From positions 30,126,077 through 30,190,076 of the forward strand of contig NC_068973.1 of the NCBI RefSeq assembly GCF_016808095.1: DNA of 64,000 bases, written 5' to 3'. The DNA comes from Vigna angularis. Taxonomy: Eukaryota; Streptophyta; Magnoliopsida; Fabales; Fabaceae. Both the position numbers and the translations under genes were made by a program. This document shows, piece after piece, positions 1-11,639 of the stretch; the first letter of the stretch is position 1; each line of letters begins with the position of its first letter. Under the pieces are notes generated by a model that saw only the letters and a list, made by a program, of their open reading frames with translations, searched no databases and was not told the DNA's origin.

Positions 1-36
1 TTCTTATAAATCTTTAGAAATTCACAGCAAAAATAA

Positions 37-74
<38 letters not shown>

Positions 75-167
75 AGTGTTTATCTTTCCTCTGGTATATC
101 TCAGAATCAGTTTTCTTGCAGTAAAAGCAAATCTCACCAAACAAACATTCATTCATTAGTGCAGAAA
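1..167. other. AT-rich left edge, TA microsatellite
   Basis: This is non-coding AT-rich sequence with an uninterrupted TA dinucleotide run at about 41-71. No gene, RNA or element boundary is visible before the inverted-repeat element that starts near 168. Confidence 0.6.
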
Positions 168-915
168 GGGTTTTAGACGTCTGTTCTTTTGATTTTTTGA
201 CGTCCGACCTGTATTCGATGTCTTTGTGGGTGACGTTAGTCAGACGTCCGTTGTGTCAGGCCGGATGTCTATATCGGACAATTCAAAATTTAACACAAAC
301 GATTAAAAGATTAATTGTTTGGGTTAAATTTCAAACGGGAACTAAGGGTCACTCAATGATTTGATACTTATAATCTAACATGAAAATTATAATAACACAA
401 CTAATACATGCATATTCAAAAGCCAATAACACATGCAGACCTTAAAGTCAAAAACATGCATACACAAAACCCAATAACATGCGTACAAAAAAATTATCAA
501 CGACCTAAAACGTAGGCCAAAAACAGTCAAAAACGCCACCCAAGAACACGCAAGAAACTGCATCAAAACGCACCGAAAACGATTTTTAATCGGTCCAAAT
601 GAAAGATATTTCATCACAGAACAATTTAATCGAATTAAAAGTAAATTTAAACGGTCCAAAACAGAGAAAAACCAATGGACGTTTAAGCGGCTGATAGGGA
701 AGTTGAAGAGTTGATTGCTTCAGCCTTTTAAACGTCCGTTAGAGGGGCCCCGACGTCTATAATATTATAGACGTCCGACCCCCCAGAACGGACGTTTAAG
801 CGACTGAGAATTTGAAAGTTGATTGTTTCAGCCTTTTAAACATCCGTTAGAGGGGCCCCGACGTCTATAATATTATAGACGTCCGGCCCCCTCCAGAACG
901 GACGTCTACAATCCC
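168..915. mobile_element. Small unclassified DNA-transposon-like element with GACGTC-rich ends
   Basis: The stretches at 168-187 and 895-915 are inverted copies of one another (about 17 of 21 positions): each runs GGG, then TTTTAGACGTC or ATTGTAGACGTC, then a GTTCT-like end. Both arms are crowded with ACGTC/GACGTC motifs. This is the pattern of subterminal repeats in non-autonomous DNA transposons. The centre (about 260-650) is AT-rich and has no credible protein. I could not find a target-site duplication, so the true ends and the superfamily are not settled. CACTA-like is possible, but no CACTA terminus is in the right place. Confidence 0.4.
677..900. repeat. Two tandem ~112-bp units, each with a 24-bp palindrome
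   Basis: Two consecutive units start at 677 and 790, and a third truncated start is at 900. Each unit runs from GGACGTTTAAGCG through a GTTGATTG-TTCAGCC segment and a GGGGCCCC box to a palindrome. The palindrome reads GACGTCTATAAT followed by its exact reverse complement and is perfect in both copies. The array lies inside the element at 168-915. Confidence 0.75.
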
Positions 916-995
916 ACTTATTTATGAATATGTCACCGATCAATTATTTACGTTAGTGTTTTTGTGGACGAACGTCTATTGAATAACGTTAAAGG

Positions 996-1199
996 TCAAT
1001 TCAACACTAGTGATTGATGTTCCAGTTTATAAAATGAAAGAAAATATGTTCTTACCTTCCCAGCTAAACATTTAGTAGTGTACAATAATGGGCTGTCATA
1101 GGTATCTTCCATGATGTTATGTGATGAGACAATAACATGAGGTGCTACTGAACAAGATAAACCTGCTCTGTCCATATAACACATTGACCTCCTGAACAT
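996..1199 (-). other. Possible orphan exon or gene fragment, unrecognised
   Basis: On the minus strand a 67-codon frame opens with a true ATG at 1199. It includes the peptide MFRRSMCYMDRAG and then CLAGK, followed directly by a donor-like GTAAGAACAT at about 1060. The mix of residues looks more coding-like than the AT-rich surroundings. No neighbouring exon can be joined to it on either side, and I do not recognise the family. It may be a gene fragment carried by a transposon or the last trace of a dead gene. Confidence 0.2.
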
Positions 1200-1682
1200 G
1201 TCGTTCCTGGAAAGTGTGCTCTAAGTCTCTCCATTCATCTTCATATAATGCAAATAAAAAGTTTTAGTATAAGTCTGGCATTAATATCTCAAAAAATTCT
1301 AAATAAATTACAGTTTTAAACTGTTTAATAATTTCTCTTTAAGTGCATCCAATTCATTCTGTTCTGAAATTAATCACTTTTGGACAATAGATATTATTTA
1401 GCATACCCAAAGAAAAATATTAAATCAATCTCACATAGTTAAGGAGTATTGGAGGTGTATGATTGATACAGATGATGCTAAAAAATGTCATATTAATAAT
1501 AATGAGGTTGTTGTTATTATATAAAAAAAAATAAAAAGAGTGACAATAATATATTGTTATTAATAATAATAATTGTAACGATAAATACTAATAATAATAG
1601 TAAGGACAACAAGTCCAAAATGAAAGTGAGCTGAAAAAAAAAAACATCTATATATATTTTCTCTATTTCTTAATCAGCTTTC

Positions 1683-1686
<4 letters not shown>

Positions 1687-1745
<59 letters not shown>
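1687..1745. repeat. TA dinucleotide microsatellite
   Basis: An uninterrupted AT/TA run of about 59 bases. It should be length-polymorphic between accessions. Confidence 0.95.
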
Positions 1746-1747
<2 letters not shown>

Positions 1748-2812
1748 TATTATAATATAGGAACATTAAAAAATTCCAAAAAGTATAAAGAGATTAACAA
1801 TTAATTTATTTATATGGTGATATGTTTTTCTTTTAAACTGCAGTAATTTGTTTGTTATGCAAAACTACTAACATAATTTTTTTATTAATTTAACATAGAA
1901 TCTTATAATAGAATTATTCATTTAAATTTGAATAAAGCATCATCAAAATTCATTAACATACAAATGGGATTTGATCAAATTGATTTCTTAACATAAGTTC
2001 ATGCGCAATAAATTATAGAATAAATAGACAAACTAAATCCATAAAGAATTTAGCAAATACTTTAAAATAAACAAAGGGACTCTAACAACATAAAGTAGTT
2101 ATAATTGAGAAACATTTTTTTTCACTATTTTAAAGTTTTTAGAAGTGAATTATGACTATTTAATGTTTGTAATAGTGCATATATATATTAAATGTTTTGC
2201 TTCAAAAGATTATTGTATCTTATGTAAAAAAAATTCTCTCAAAAGTTATAGAATTTGATTTGAGCAAAATTATAGATATGAACATGCATGATGCATTAGT
2301 TAAGACAATTAGTACTACATATGAATGAATACGACTGAACTCTGTGTTTGAAATTCAGAGGTAGTGGGGTTGCAGAGTTTAATGAACAAAATGGTCAGAT
2401 AACAACACTGTTGCTTAACTTCAGTCTCTTTATTACTTTTGAAACACTCCCTCATCACTAGATTCTGCATGGAGATAATGCTCATGACCATAATGCAATG
2501 CTATATGAACGTGTATATGATTGTGTTATGCATGCCATAATATATATATAAAGCTTTTGATCTTTCCTTTGTCCTCTTACTTCCATGAATGACTAAGGAT
2601 CCATCGCTTTCAAGTTTCATAGCACAGTGAAAGCGGTTAGCGGTGGAGGACTCGGTCATATGTTCCCATAATTATTTTAACGATTGAAGCTGGTCTGAGG
2701 GAAGAGGTGCCAAATTAAGGGATAAGTCACAGAAAAGCATGGAGGTTTGCATACGTGTAGCTGCGTGTTCGTGTGGGCGTGTGGCACAGTGACACAGTTC
2801 AGATAATTCAGA

Positions 2813-2921
<109 letters not shown>

Positions 2922-4325
2922 GTATGGCAGATAGCATGCAGTGTGTAAGGTTAAGTTGTTTATAGTATGAATGAGGGGTTGATAGATAGCCATGACATGG
3001 ATTCATGCAACGTAGTACTGCCTCTTCACTGTCACCGTTTTATTAATTGGAAAATGTTTTTTAATAATTCACTTCTAAGAATATTTTATAGTTGTAAAAA
3101 AAAATTGTATTTATAAAAATGAAAAATATTAAAAATAAGATAATAGATGTAAACTTTGTGTAAAGTTTTGTTGGGTAATAGTATTTATTAATTTTACTGC
3201 ATTGAGATTCCACATCACCAATCATACAAACGTTGTCGCATTCTTTAAGTTTTTGAAATACATTATTAATAAAAAAACATTTATGACATTTTTGAATTAT
3301 AGTGAAACTACCTTTTAAAGGAGCTACTTTCTTTTCATTTCAGTTTATAAATTTTTTTATGTATGGTTTAATATTAGTTATTCTTTAGAGCTAAAATAAT
3401 TAGTCTTCAAAGTCTATATAAAATACGTGAATTTAGTCTATTTTTTAAATATACAACAAACGAAAATCGTCATGAATTTAAAAATTGAAAATGAAGAAAG
3501 ACTAGAAAATGTCTTATTATTTTATCATTTTAAATATTTTTAAATGTATTTTAATTAAGAAATCAATTTCGTTGCTAAATATTAATTAGTTAATGATTTA
3601 TTTAGAAAAACTTAAAGTATAATTCATTGAAAAATTAAATCATACAAATTACTCAGTGGAATAGCAAAATGAAATAATAAAACATCATAATGTTTCGGGC
3701 GTACGGTACAATAAATAATTTAATTTATAAATTTGAATAAAATTTAGTTTTAAAGTATAAAAATGTAAAACTATCTCAAAATAATCTAGAAAGTTTAATC
3801 TTTAAACACATCACAAAGAAAGTAAAAAAATATGTAGTCCAGTTATATTCACAAAGTCTCAGTTATATAAGCACAGGTTAATTAATATCGCTAATGGTCA
3901 ATGTATTTACATTCACTATTTATAAATATAAACATAAAGTTGTAGATAGTGGTTTAATATTTTTCTTAACTTGGGTCTTTAATTAGACAAATTTTTACTC
4001 TAATCTTCCAAACTATCATCATACAATGTTTTGAAATTGATAGATGAGTTCGATGGTTTTGAACAAGAGAAAATGTAAAGACAGTTTAGAAAAGAGATAG
4101 GACTTACAATACAAGTCCCTTCTCCCACACAAAACCGCAAAGAAAACTTGCAGAAAATCTGATTAAGACTATATGCTTTTATTTCATTTTGAATTGGATT
4201 GAATAGTAGAAATTAACTGACAGGCATAATACGCCATTACACGATAACCATATTCTTTATTTCACTTGAACAAGAAAACTATGGTTGCATTTCTGAAATT
4301 TCTCTGAATGAAAATCATAGTTTAG

Positions 4326-6251
4326 TCAATAGTTGGTCTTGAAAGGCTTGTAAGTTTTAAGATCAAAGACAATCCCAGCAAGAGAGCCAGCTGCAGCTCC
4401 TATAGTCACCAAAAGGCAAGAAATGTTAAGTATCTGAAAGCAGATCCACTTTGTACTCCACTTAGGAATTCTCTTTTGAACAATGTACATCTCCACTGGG
4501 AAATACACTGCAAGGGGCCAAAATCCAAGAGCTCCAAGAAGTCCCCCCACGTCATTGAAGAATGGAAGCAGCATTGCTATTACACAGCTTCCCATTACAA
4601 ACACTGTCCTCCAAACCATTCTAAAGTAGTTCAGCTTCAAGGGATGCAAACCAGGGACTCCAATTTCAATTTCCTTCTTCACAAAATCACTATCTGGGAA
4701 TCTATGTGCTGCGTTTTTCTCAACGAAAGCAAAGAGGGGCTGGCTGTAAACTTGGTATGAACCGATAAGGTGGATCACGATGGCAGCATTGGCAATGTCA
4801 AGGAGCCAGTATGGGTTGTAGAAGCCAAAACCAGTGAGAAGGTTTCCAGGGCTTGAATCTCCAAAAGCAGCATATCCAAAGCAGCCACAAAGCATGTAAA
4901 AAACGGTGGTGACCGAAACACCCATAAATGAGGCCTTCTTCATTGTTTTTGATGCTGATGGAGGGGATTTCACTGTGTCCTGTTTCATCACATTTTGCAT
5001 AGCCTTGTTATTTCAGACCTCAGTTCACTCTCATATAATAAACTAAATGAATTATACCTGAATTTCTATAAGGATGAAGGAGTATGAATAGGCAAAGGCT
5101 ATGTTACCAAGAGCTTGCATGGCTCTCAAAACTTTATCTGTTTGCGTCACAGTACCAACAATTATCCCGGTTGTGCCTCCCTCAACTCTTCTGTTACCTG
5201 TTACGTGATCAATATATGTCAGATTTCTAACCAGTGCTTAAAAGATCAACAAGTCATCATCACGTGAATAGAATCATTTCATACCAATGACCTTTCCAAT
5301 ACCCATGCCTAGTCCAATGGTCGAGTACGTCACAGACATAACAGCAGCTACAATGGAGAGCCACCATAATTGATCGAAGCCTGGAATTTGAGAGAAAATA
5401 ATCTCAACTATTCCAAATGAAATCATGTACATGTTGCTGTTCATTTGACATGGATTCTTCCCTCCGCTCTTGTGGAAACAATTAGATCTTTCGATTGCCC
5501 TGTTTGACAAGGAACAAAAAGAAAAAAAAAACAGCCTAATTATATTTAATTTTCCTTGGATATATGGTAGTTAATTAGACATTTCACTGACACTAAATTC
5601 TTAAACTTACATCATACTAACGGAAGCCGCTATAGTGTAACCGACGCAGATTCCAAAAAGGTTAACATACTGAACCAGTCCACACATCTTGACCTTAAAG
5701 CCGTTGCCACCTGAACAAACACAGACACAGAACAATGGTTCTAAGTTAAACCTGTGAAAACGAAAGAGAAGTTATTAATGACGTAAGTTAGGTTGGTCAG
5801 TTATACCAAAGTTAGAACGAATAGCATCCATGTAAGTGTAGTTTCTCTTGCCAGTGAGAGGGTCACCGGTACGATAACAATCAGTGAGAAGAAGGGAAGT
5901 GATGAAAGTGATGGCAGAGAAGAGAAGCATGACCGCAGGACCAGCAATCCATCCAAGCTGAGCTATAGCCCAAGCGAGAGAGAGAACTCCAGACCCTATC
6001 ACTGCGGTTATTATGTGTGCACTCGCAGTCCACAATGTTCCTGTGCTTGTCATACAAACCATACAACATATGAAAGGTAGAAACACAAAGGGTGTAGCAT
6101 AGTATGAACCATCATGGTTTTACTACGTACCGGTTCGTTTGGGGCGACCATCATCGTCGAAACACTTAGAGTCTCCTTGTTGATGCATGTCAAGGGAGAC
6201 GTTAAATGTTTGCTGATCATGCTTGCTGCCATGGCCTTCCATGCCAACCAT
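4326..6251 (-). CDS. Amino acid permease (AAP3-like), tandem copy A
   Basis: A plasma-membrane proton-coupled amino acid transporter of the AAAP/AAP family, which loads neutral and acidic amino acids into cells and phloem. The six exons are 6131-6251, 5807-6040, 5611-5710, 5285-5499, 5058-5197 and 4326-4979. All have GT-AG introns of 78-111 bp, and together they give 1464 nt (487 aa), the normal family length. The start is the ATG at 6251 (MVGMEGHGSKHDQQ). Family hallmarks include KRTGTLWTASAHIITAVIGS near residues 38-57, AQLGWIAGPAV, the RSNCFHKSGGKNPC loop, the ALGNIAFAYSYSFILIEIQD segment, GDSSPGNLLTGFGFYNPYW and the C-terminal DLKTYKPF. About ten membrane segments are visible. For exon 6 I chose the CAG/GAC acceptor because it gives the family's EIQDTVKSPP junction. 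Copy B lies 10.0 kb upstream. The two proteins are about 87% identical, but the 5' third is far closer than the rest. Substrate preference cannot be read from the sequence. Confidence 0.95.
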
Positions 6252-6577
6252 CTTTGTTATCACACAGTGAACAACAACCCAAGTTAGGCTTGGTAGTAAT
6301 TGTTAAGATTCCAAATACTGTGCAAAATTTCAAATTGGTGTATATGTCAGAGTATAATCAAGATTAAAACAGTGTGTGTGTGAGAGAAGTAAAAGGTTAA
6401 GAAGTTGTGTGAAAGAGAGAAGATTGGTATTATAATTTGAGGTAGTGATTTATGTAAGAAAGGTTAACTTAACTCAAATGAGTTTGATGGACCTGCAAAG
6501 ACTGAACTAGAGTTAGAAAGTTCAGGCGAGAGATCGAGGAAGCGAGCCTTTTGGAATGAAGAAGGAAGGCGTGGCGT

Positions 6578-6579
<2 letters not shown>
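6252..6579 (-). promoter_or_regulatory. Leader and proximal promoter of permease copy A
   Basis: The first ~60 bp upstream of the ATG are almost identical to the same region of copy B. Beyond that the two diverge, with only patches of similarity (for example around GAAGTTGTGTGAAAGAGAG at about 6400). A TA array begins at 6580, about 330 bp upstream of the ATG, and probably supplies the TATA-like sequence of this promoter. Copy B lacks it. Confidence 0.45.

Positions 6580-6621
<42 letters not shown>
6580..6621. repeat. TA microsatellite in the permease A promoter
   Basis: About 21 uninterrupted AT units, placed where a TATA box would be expected for the minus-strand permease gene. Confidence 0.95.
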
Positions 6622-6622
<1 letters not shown>

Positions 6623-7911
6623 CATTTAGATATACTTTTTCTCCACTGCTACAACAAATGCCATTGTTAAGAGTAGGCATGGATTGAATTTTACGTTATC
6701 CAGTCAAGATTCAATTTAGGTATAATAAGATGGATTCGATCCACAACCCAAATTCATTCCGTCTAATTAAAATAAATTTGACTAAATTTGAGATTCATTT
6801 TAATTAGATCAATTAGATTTGAATTTTTTTTCAATTTAATTTAAATTAAATTAAAAGTATATTGAATTTTACTTTCTTAATAAAATTAAATTTAGTGATA
6901 TTGATGTAATATATCTAATTATTATATTTATTAGATATGGATTGAATATTCGATTCGACGTTAGATTTTAGTTGATATAATTCGACCTTTAACTATAGTT
7001 GGCACAGAGTGTCTTTGACAAACCTTTAGACAAAGTTGATTTCAGTCGATTATGATAGAATTTTAATTGAGATTGATTCAAATGAGGTAGTTCAATCGAT
7101 CAACCTTTAGTCGAGCAAACTCAACCAGTTATTAGTCGAACCCACTCAATTCAACCTTGATTGAGTTGATTTGGACAAACTTCAATTAATTTCTAACTCA
7201 ACCATCTAATAATATAATTATAATAAATATTACATTAATAATAGTAGTAAAAAGCATACTAATATTTAGAAAACAATCTAACCAGAAAATAACATAAACT
7301 AAGATAAAATAAAATAAAATAAATAATAAGTACGATGATAACCATAGTAGGTTATCCAATGAAGTTAAAGAAAAGAGTAATTTTTTTGGATGGTTTATTG
7401 TTGTAAGAACTTTTTTCTTGTTATTTGCAGATCAACTACGAACATGTTTTCAAAAACCTTTTTTCCAAACAGTTAAAGAAAAAAAATAGATAAGATTAAA
7501 TTAGCTTATGTTATATATTAAAAATAAAAATCTAAAAAAAAATACAAATTAATTTATGCATAAATTAATTTTTAATTAGGAATATTTAGAAGTGAACCAA
7601 TTTAAGAAAATATCAAAAATCAATCTAAAAAATTAGTAACCGATTTAAATCAAGGGAATTTTTATTTCTCATTTTTAATATGATTTTGATTTGGAGTTTG
7701 ATATATTAGATTAAGGAAGTGTTTTTAAGGAAGAAATATATGGTCAATTTCAAGAATCACAGAAAAGAATATTATTTATTTTTTCATTATATTTAATTTT
7801 AGGATTGAAAATAAACGACATTGAAATTATTCTTTAATTTGAATTTTTACATTTTTTTTTGTTACTTTATTTGATATTTTATTCTGTTACTATTTTTTTA
7901 ATGTTAAATAC
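6622..7911. other. Intergenic, AT-rich, no gene seen
   Basis: There are no supported open frames. About 6700-7200 has many short GATTGA/TCAATC/GATTCAA words in both orientations, which may be a decayed repeat, but I cannot define ends. Confidence 0.5.
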
Positions 7912-10427
7912 TGTAACATCCCAAAAATATAGCAATGAACCATATAATCGAATAATTACATTTAATAATATAGCAGATCAGTCTTACGCTATACAAGAAC
8001 GTACGGTTATTACCGAACGGCCTTACAGAAAGAGTTACTATATCTAAACTATATAGAAGTACGAGTCTAACCGAACGGTTTACAAAAGCCAAATACTGAA
8101 CGGTCATACATACAAAAATGGGAAAGTGGCGAAAGACCACCTCGCTACAAAACTACTCTACTGACCGAACGTCCTACGGTTCGGTCTTAACTTCAACTTC
8201 AACAAGATTCTCTTCCTCCAGCGTCTCTTCCAACAATATGTCTCCTTCTGCTCACATCCACACGGATGATCATTGCAATGACAAGACGGACGTACAAAAC
8301 AAGACAAGATAGGAAACACAGGGTAAACTTATGTAATTTAATTCATGTAATAACATACATTTCAATCAATCAAACACACAAGATATATTACATCATACGC
8401 TTCATATAAATCATAATACTAGACTGAATGTCCGGACTGTATGACATCTGTGTAGCTACGACGTTCGTGCACCTGGGTGATGTAGTAACTGGGATACCCT
8501 CAACAGCTGCCACCCGAGGTTAGTCCTATCTGTCCAAAGTACCCCTAAGGACTAGGACCTCCTGCCGTTCCCACACATGACCTACCCTCCTCTACGTGAG
8601 GACGAGCACTCACGGAACATCAGGATGAATCGACAGCTTAGCATTACCACAGTCATACTTTACCAATTCCAATATTCATCCAAGATTCGTTCCGTCCTGG
8701 AACGCTCGTCCATAATCCACAACATTTCCATATCACATTTCCTTCATCTTTCATTAATAAAAATCTCATTTAACCACCTCGTACAAAGATTCATGAGGAT
8801 TCCAAATAACGAACGTTCAACCCGAACTCAGAACTAGACCGAACACGTAGAGCGAGACCGAGAGATTTCAAATTTGAGAATAGATTAAGGCCAAGGGGTT
8901 GATATCGGGTTGAGAAAGATAACGAGTACAATCATATAACACCAGAAACTAATGGAACGAACGTCAGTTACAACATTGAGCCAATTAGATGAACTAACTC
9001 TTGAGAACTCCAATTGATCATCAAAAAGACCAGACCAAGAACGAAGACTCCAAAATGAAATCAATGAATAAGGATATTTCAAGGCATTCAAAACAAATAC
9101 TTAGAATGATTCACATGAAGAAACCGAACACTTGTGAATACTTAGTTTAATTGAGTTTAGTATCAAGAAATCCAAATGCCAGTCAAAGACTGAACATTAT
9201 AGTGAGCGAACCCTAGAGGGCTTGAACGAACGCTCGTATTAGGAAGTTTAACTTAAGAAGATAGAACGAGTGCCTGGTGTAAGACCAAACATTTGTTTAG
9301 AACGAACACTTGATATAAGACCAGGTGCTACTAACTTATAGAAAAGAGGCTTGATAAATATACTAAGATACTATTGGAGTAGTATTTAAAAAGAACTAAA
9401 ATATACAATTTCATATATATATATATATACATACTTAAGTTTATAACAGGATATCAAGACAGAACTATACTTGGCCGAATGCTCAAGCACGGTATTTCGA
9501 AATGCAGACGCCCGTCCTCAACTAGGATTCTTCCCATATGAAAGAATTCACTACTAACCAAATTCACTAGAAAACCGAACGGTCAATGACCGTTCAGTAA
9601 TGTTCGTACACTTTCTTAGGGGAATTTCATACCAGGATAATTTATATTCGTCTCATTTCTTAACATATAGTTCCATAACTTTGTACATTCATATCATAAT
9701 AATTTTCATAAGATTGAACACCCATAACATAATTAATCATACTTCATATAATCAAACATATCAACAATCATACTTCATATCATTCATCAACTCAACACAC
9801 GTTCATGCCATTCAAACATCATACAAATTAAATCATATAAGCTTCCCTTACCTCTAGCGTGAACGAACGTCCCAAGAGGCAGAAATGGGATTCGCCTGAC
9901 TAAACTTCTTCTACCATCACGCTCAACAATCCTTTAAACTAAACCAAACAACAGACCAACTGTTTCAGAATAAGACTATGGACTCATGCAACCAGGAGTT
10001 GGTTTACATGTGTCAGGGAACGAACGACTAAAGGAGGAGAAGAACTTACCAGTTCAGAACTCGAAACCGATTGGTTCAAACTGAAGCTTAGGACGCCGGA
10101 AACGCTTCTACGGTGCCTGAATGGTGATCGGAGAAGAAAAAGGGTAAGATTTCTTAGAGAGAAGGAAGAACTCTTAGTGAGAAGGAGGAGAAAATGAGAA
10201 GTTCAGAGTTTAGGGAAGAAGATGCATGCAGAGAGTGGGACGTGATTTTTCTAAAAACTCAGTTTTGCTTAAAACGAACGTCCGCTCCTCTACTGACACC
10301 TGCACTCCACTATCTGATTTCTGACTCCCTTCAGCTTGACACCTGGCGTCCGTTCAGATGGGTTTTGGGTGCGTTTTAATGATTCTGACATTGAGGGGTT
10401 TTTGGGTGTGTTTTAATGGTTCTGACA
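7912..10427 (+). mobile_element. Solo LTR of an LTR retrotransposon (copy 1)
   Basis: The LTR starts TGTAACATCCCAAAAATATAG and ends TCTGACA, the expected TG...CA limits, at a length of 2516 bp. The 5 bp to its left are AATAC and to its right GATAC, a target-site duplication with one change. A related element of the same family, with the same start and end, lies at 21562-24126. Shared landmarks in the same order are the GAACGG/CCGAACGG words, a CATCACC/GATCATTGCAATGA segment, a degenerate AACATCAGGATGAA block and a terminal GAGAAGGAGGAGAAAA run. There is no internal region, primer-binding site or polyprotein on either side, so this is a recombined solo LTR. Its size and TGTAACATCC start suggest a Ty3/gypsy element (inference). 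The short open frames inside are not genes. Confidence 0.8.
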
Positions 10428-10930
10428 GATACAAATTATAAATACCAAATTTTTAAAATCTTTGTCTTTTATAATTTTTCATTTGTTTCAAGATTTATGC
10501 TCATTTAAAAAAAAGCAACAAAGTCATAATTGGGTTTGTTAGCGATGATTTGAAGTTAATTTTTTGTTCGTTTTAAAAGAAATGCGAGGAACGATTCAAG
10601 GGATTTACGTGATGGTTCACTAATGTGGTGAGATTTGAATGGATTTGGAGGATCCAATTTAAAATGTCTAAAGTGCCATCTAATTTGATATAATTTCACC
10701 TCCAATTTGCAGGATTGGTGGTAAATAAAGAAAATAAGATTGATGGCCTTATGAAGATCAAGATGAAGATGAAGAAGAAAGTGGTTAATGAAGAATAAGT
10801 ATGTTTAAAACTGAAGAAGATGAAGAACATGAAACCTTATTCCATTCCAAGGAACCCATATTTAGTTCCAGCAGTATAAAGAAGAACAAGGGAACGTGTA
10901 TTCGGTTCCCATTCTTTAGAAGAGACTTAT
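10428..10930. other. Intergenic between solo LTR 1 and a GC-rich patch
   Basis: Non-coding. It contains a purine-rich GAAGATGAAG stretch (about 10750-10830). The word GTGTATTCGGTTCCCA occurs twice, at about 10897 and 10943, as a short direct repeat. Confidence 0.45.
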
Positions 10931-11400
10931 TCAATTCCATGGTGTGTATTCGGTTCCCAGCCTATGGTCTCCACGTTTGACCTCCACGAAGACTCTCTCC
11001 TCGCTCCGCACCACCGCCTCATCTGCGTCCGCTACCCCTCCATCGCCGGCCGATCTTGTTTCTTCCCCTCTACAACCGTTGTTGAGTCCACGCCACCTTT
11101 CTTTTGTCTTATTTGTCTCGACGCCAACTTCACCTTCTTCAGTCCCTCGACCGCAAGATGGAGCTGTAGATGTCCAATCCAGCAAGGTCCTTATTGCCGC
11201 TGCATGGATCGCGGACCTCTCCATGAGCAAGGTTGCTGCTGCGGCGTGCTTGATGTGGAGCATCGTGCTAGGGAGGCAGTTGTGGCCAGGAAGAGGGCTA
11301 AGGAGGCCCTAGAGCATCTTCCAGTTCCTCTTTTGGTTCAAGTGCTTGTTTATCCATCTGCTTTCTTGTTGTTGTGGTAGACACTAGACACTATCATTAA
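10931..11400 (+). pseudogene. GC-rich coding-like fragment, unrecognised
   Basis: A GC-rich island with overlapping open frames on the plus strand. One (10944-11312) reads Ser/Pro-rich and then SKVLIAAAWIADLSMSKVAA. Another (10964-11380) ends REAVVARKRAKEALEHLP. No frame is clearly the real one, and no family motif is visible. The change in plausible frame along the stretch fits a captured or decayed gene fragment with frameshifts. About 11400-11600 continues as transcript-like sequence with an AATAAAG signal near 11562. Confidence 0.3.
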
Positions 11401-11639
11401 TTAGTTGGACCAGTTAGCTAGTTAGTTTGATTGTATATAAGGACTTAGATTTGGCGAGAGTTATTTTTTGTAAATTTTTTCAAGTGAAAAGGAGGAGTAA
11501 TCCTTTGTGGAGGAGAAATCCCTGGAAGAGAATTCTATTTTCCATTTATGTTCTGCTCCTCAATAAAGTTCTGTTCTTTTAATTTCTATCTATCCATCTT
11601 TCATGTTATTTTCTCCTAATTTCTATTAATTAGTCTGGC

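Noticed and set aside
387..659. 90-aa minus-strand frame rich in hydrophobic residues
   Set aside because: It lies inside the inverted-repeat element in AT-rich DNA, arises partly from a CATGCA-type imperfect repeat and has no recognisable motif.
3010..3040. Resemblance of GTACTGCCTCTTCACTGTC to mature miR408
   Set aside because: There are three mismatches in the core. The flanks do not form a MIR408-type foldback, and a 100-bp TA array sits between the only possible partner and this site.
5793..6080. Plus-strand frames antisense to permease exon 2 (also 15796-16083)
   Set aside because: They are shadows of the permease exons. The similarity between the two copies only reflects the duplication.
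8577..9857. Short frames at 8577-8837, 8885-9091 and 9600-9857
   Set aside because: They lie inside solo LTR 1, which is non-coding.
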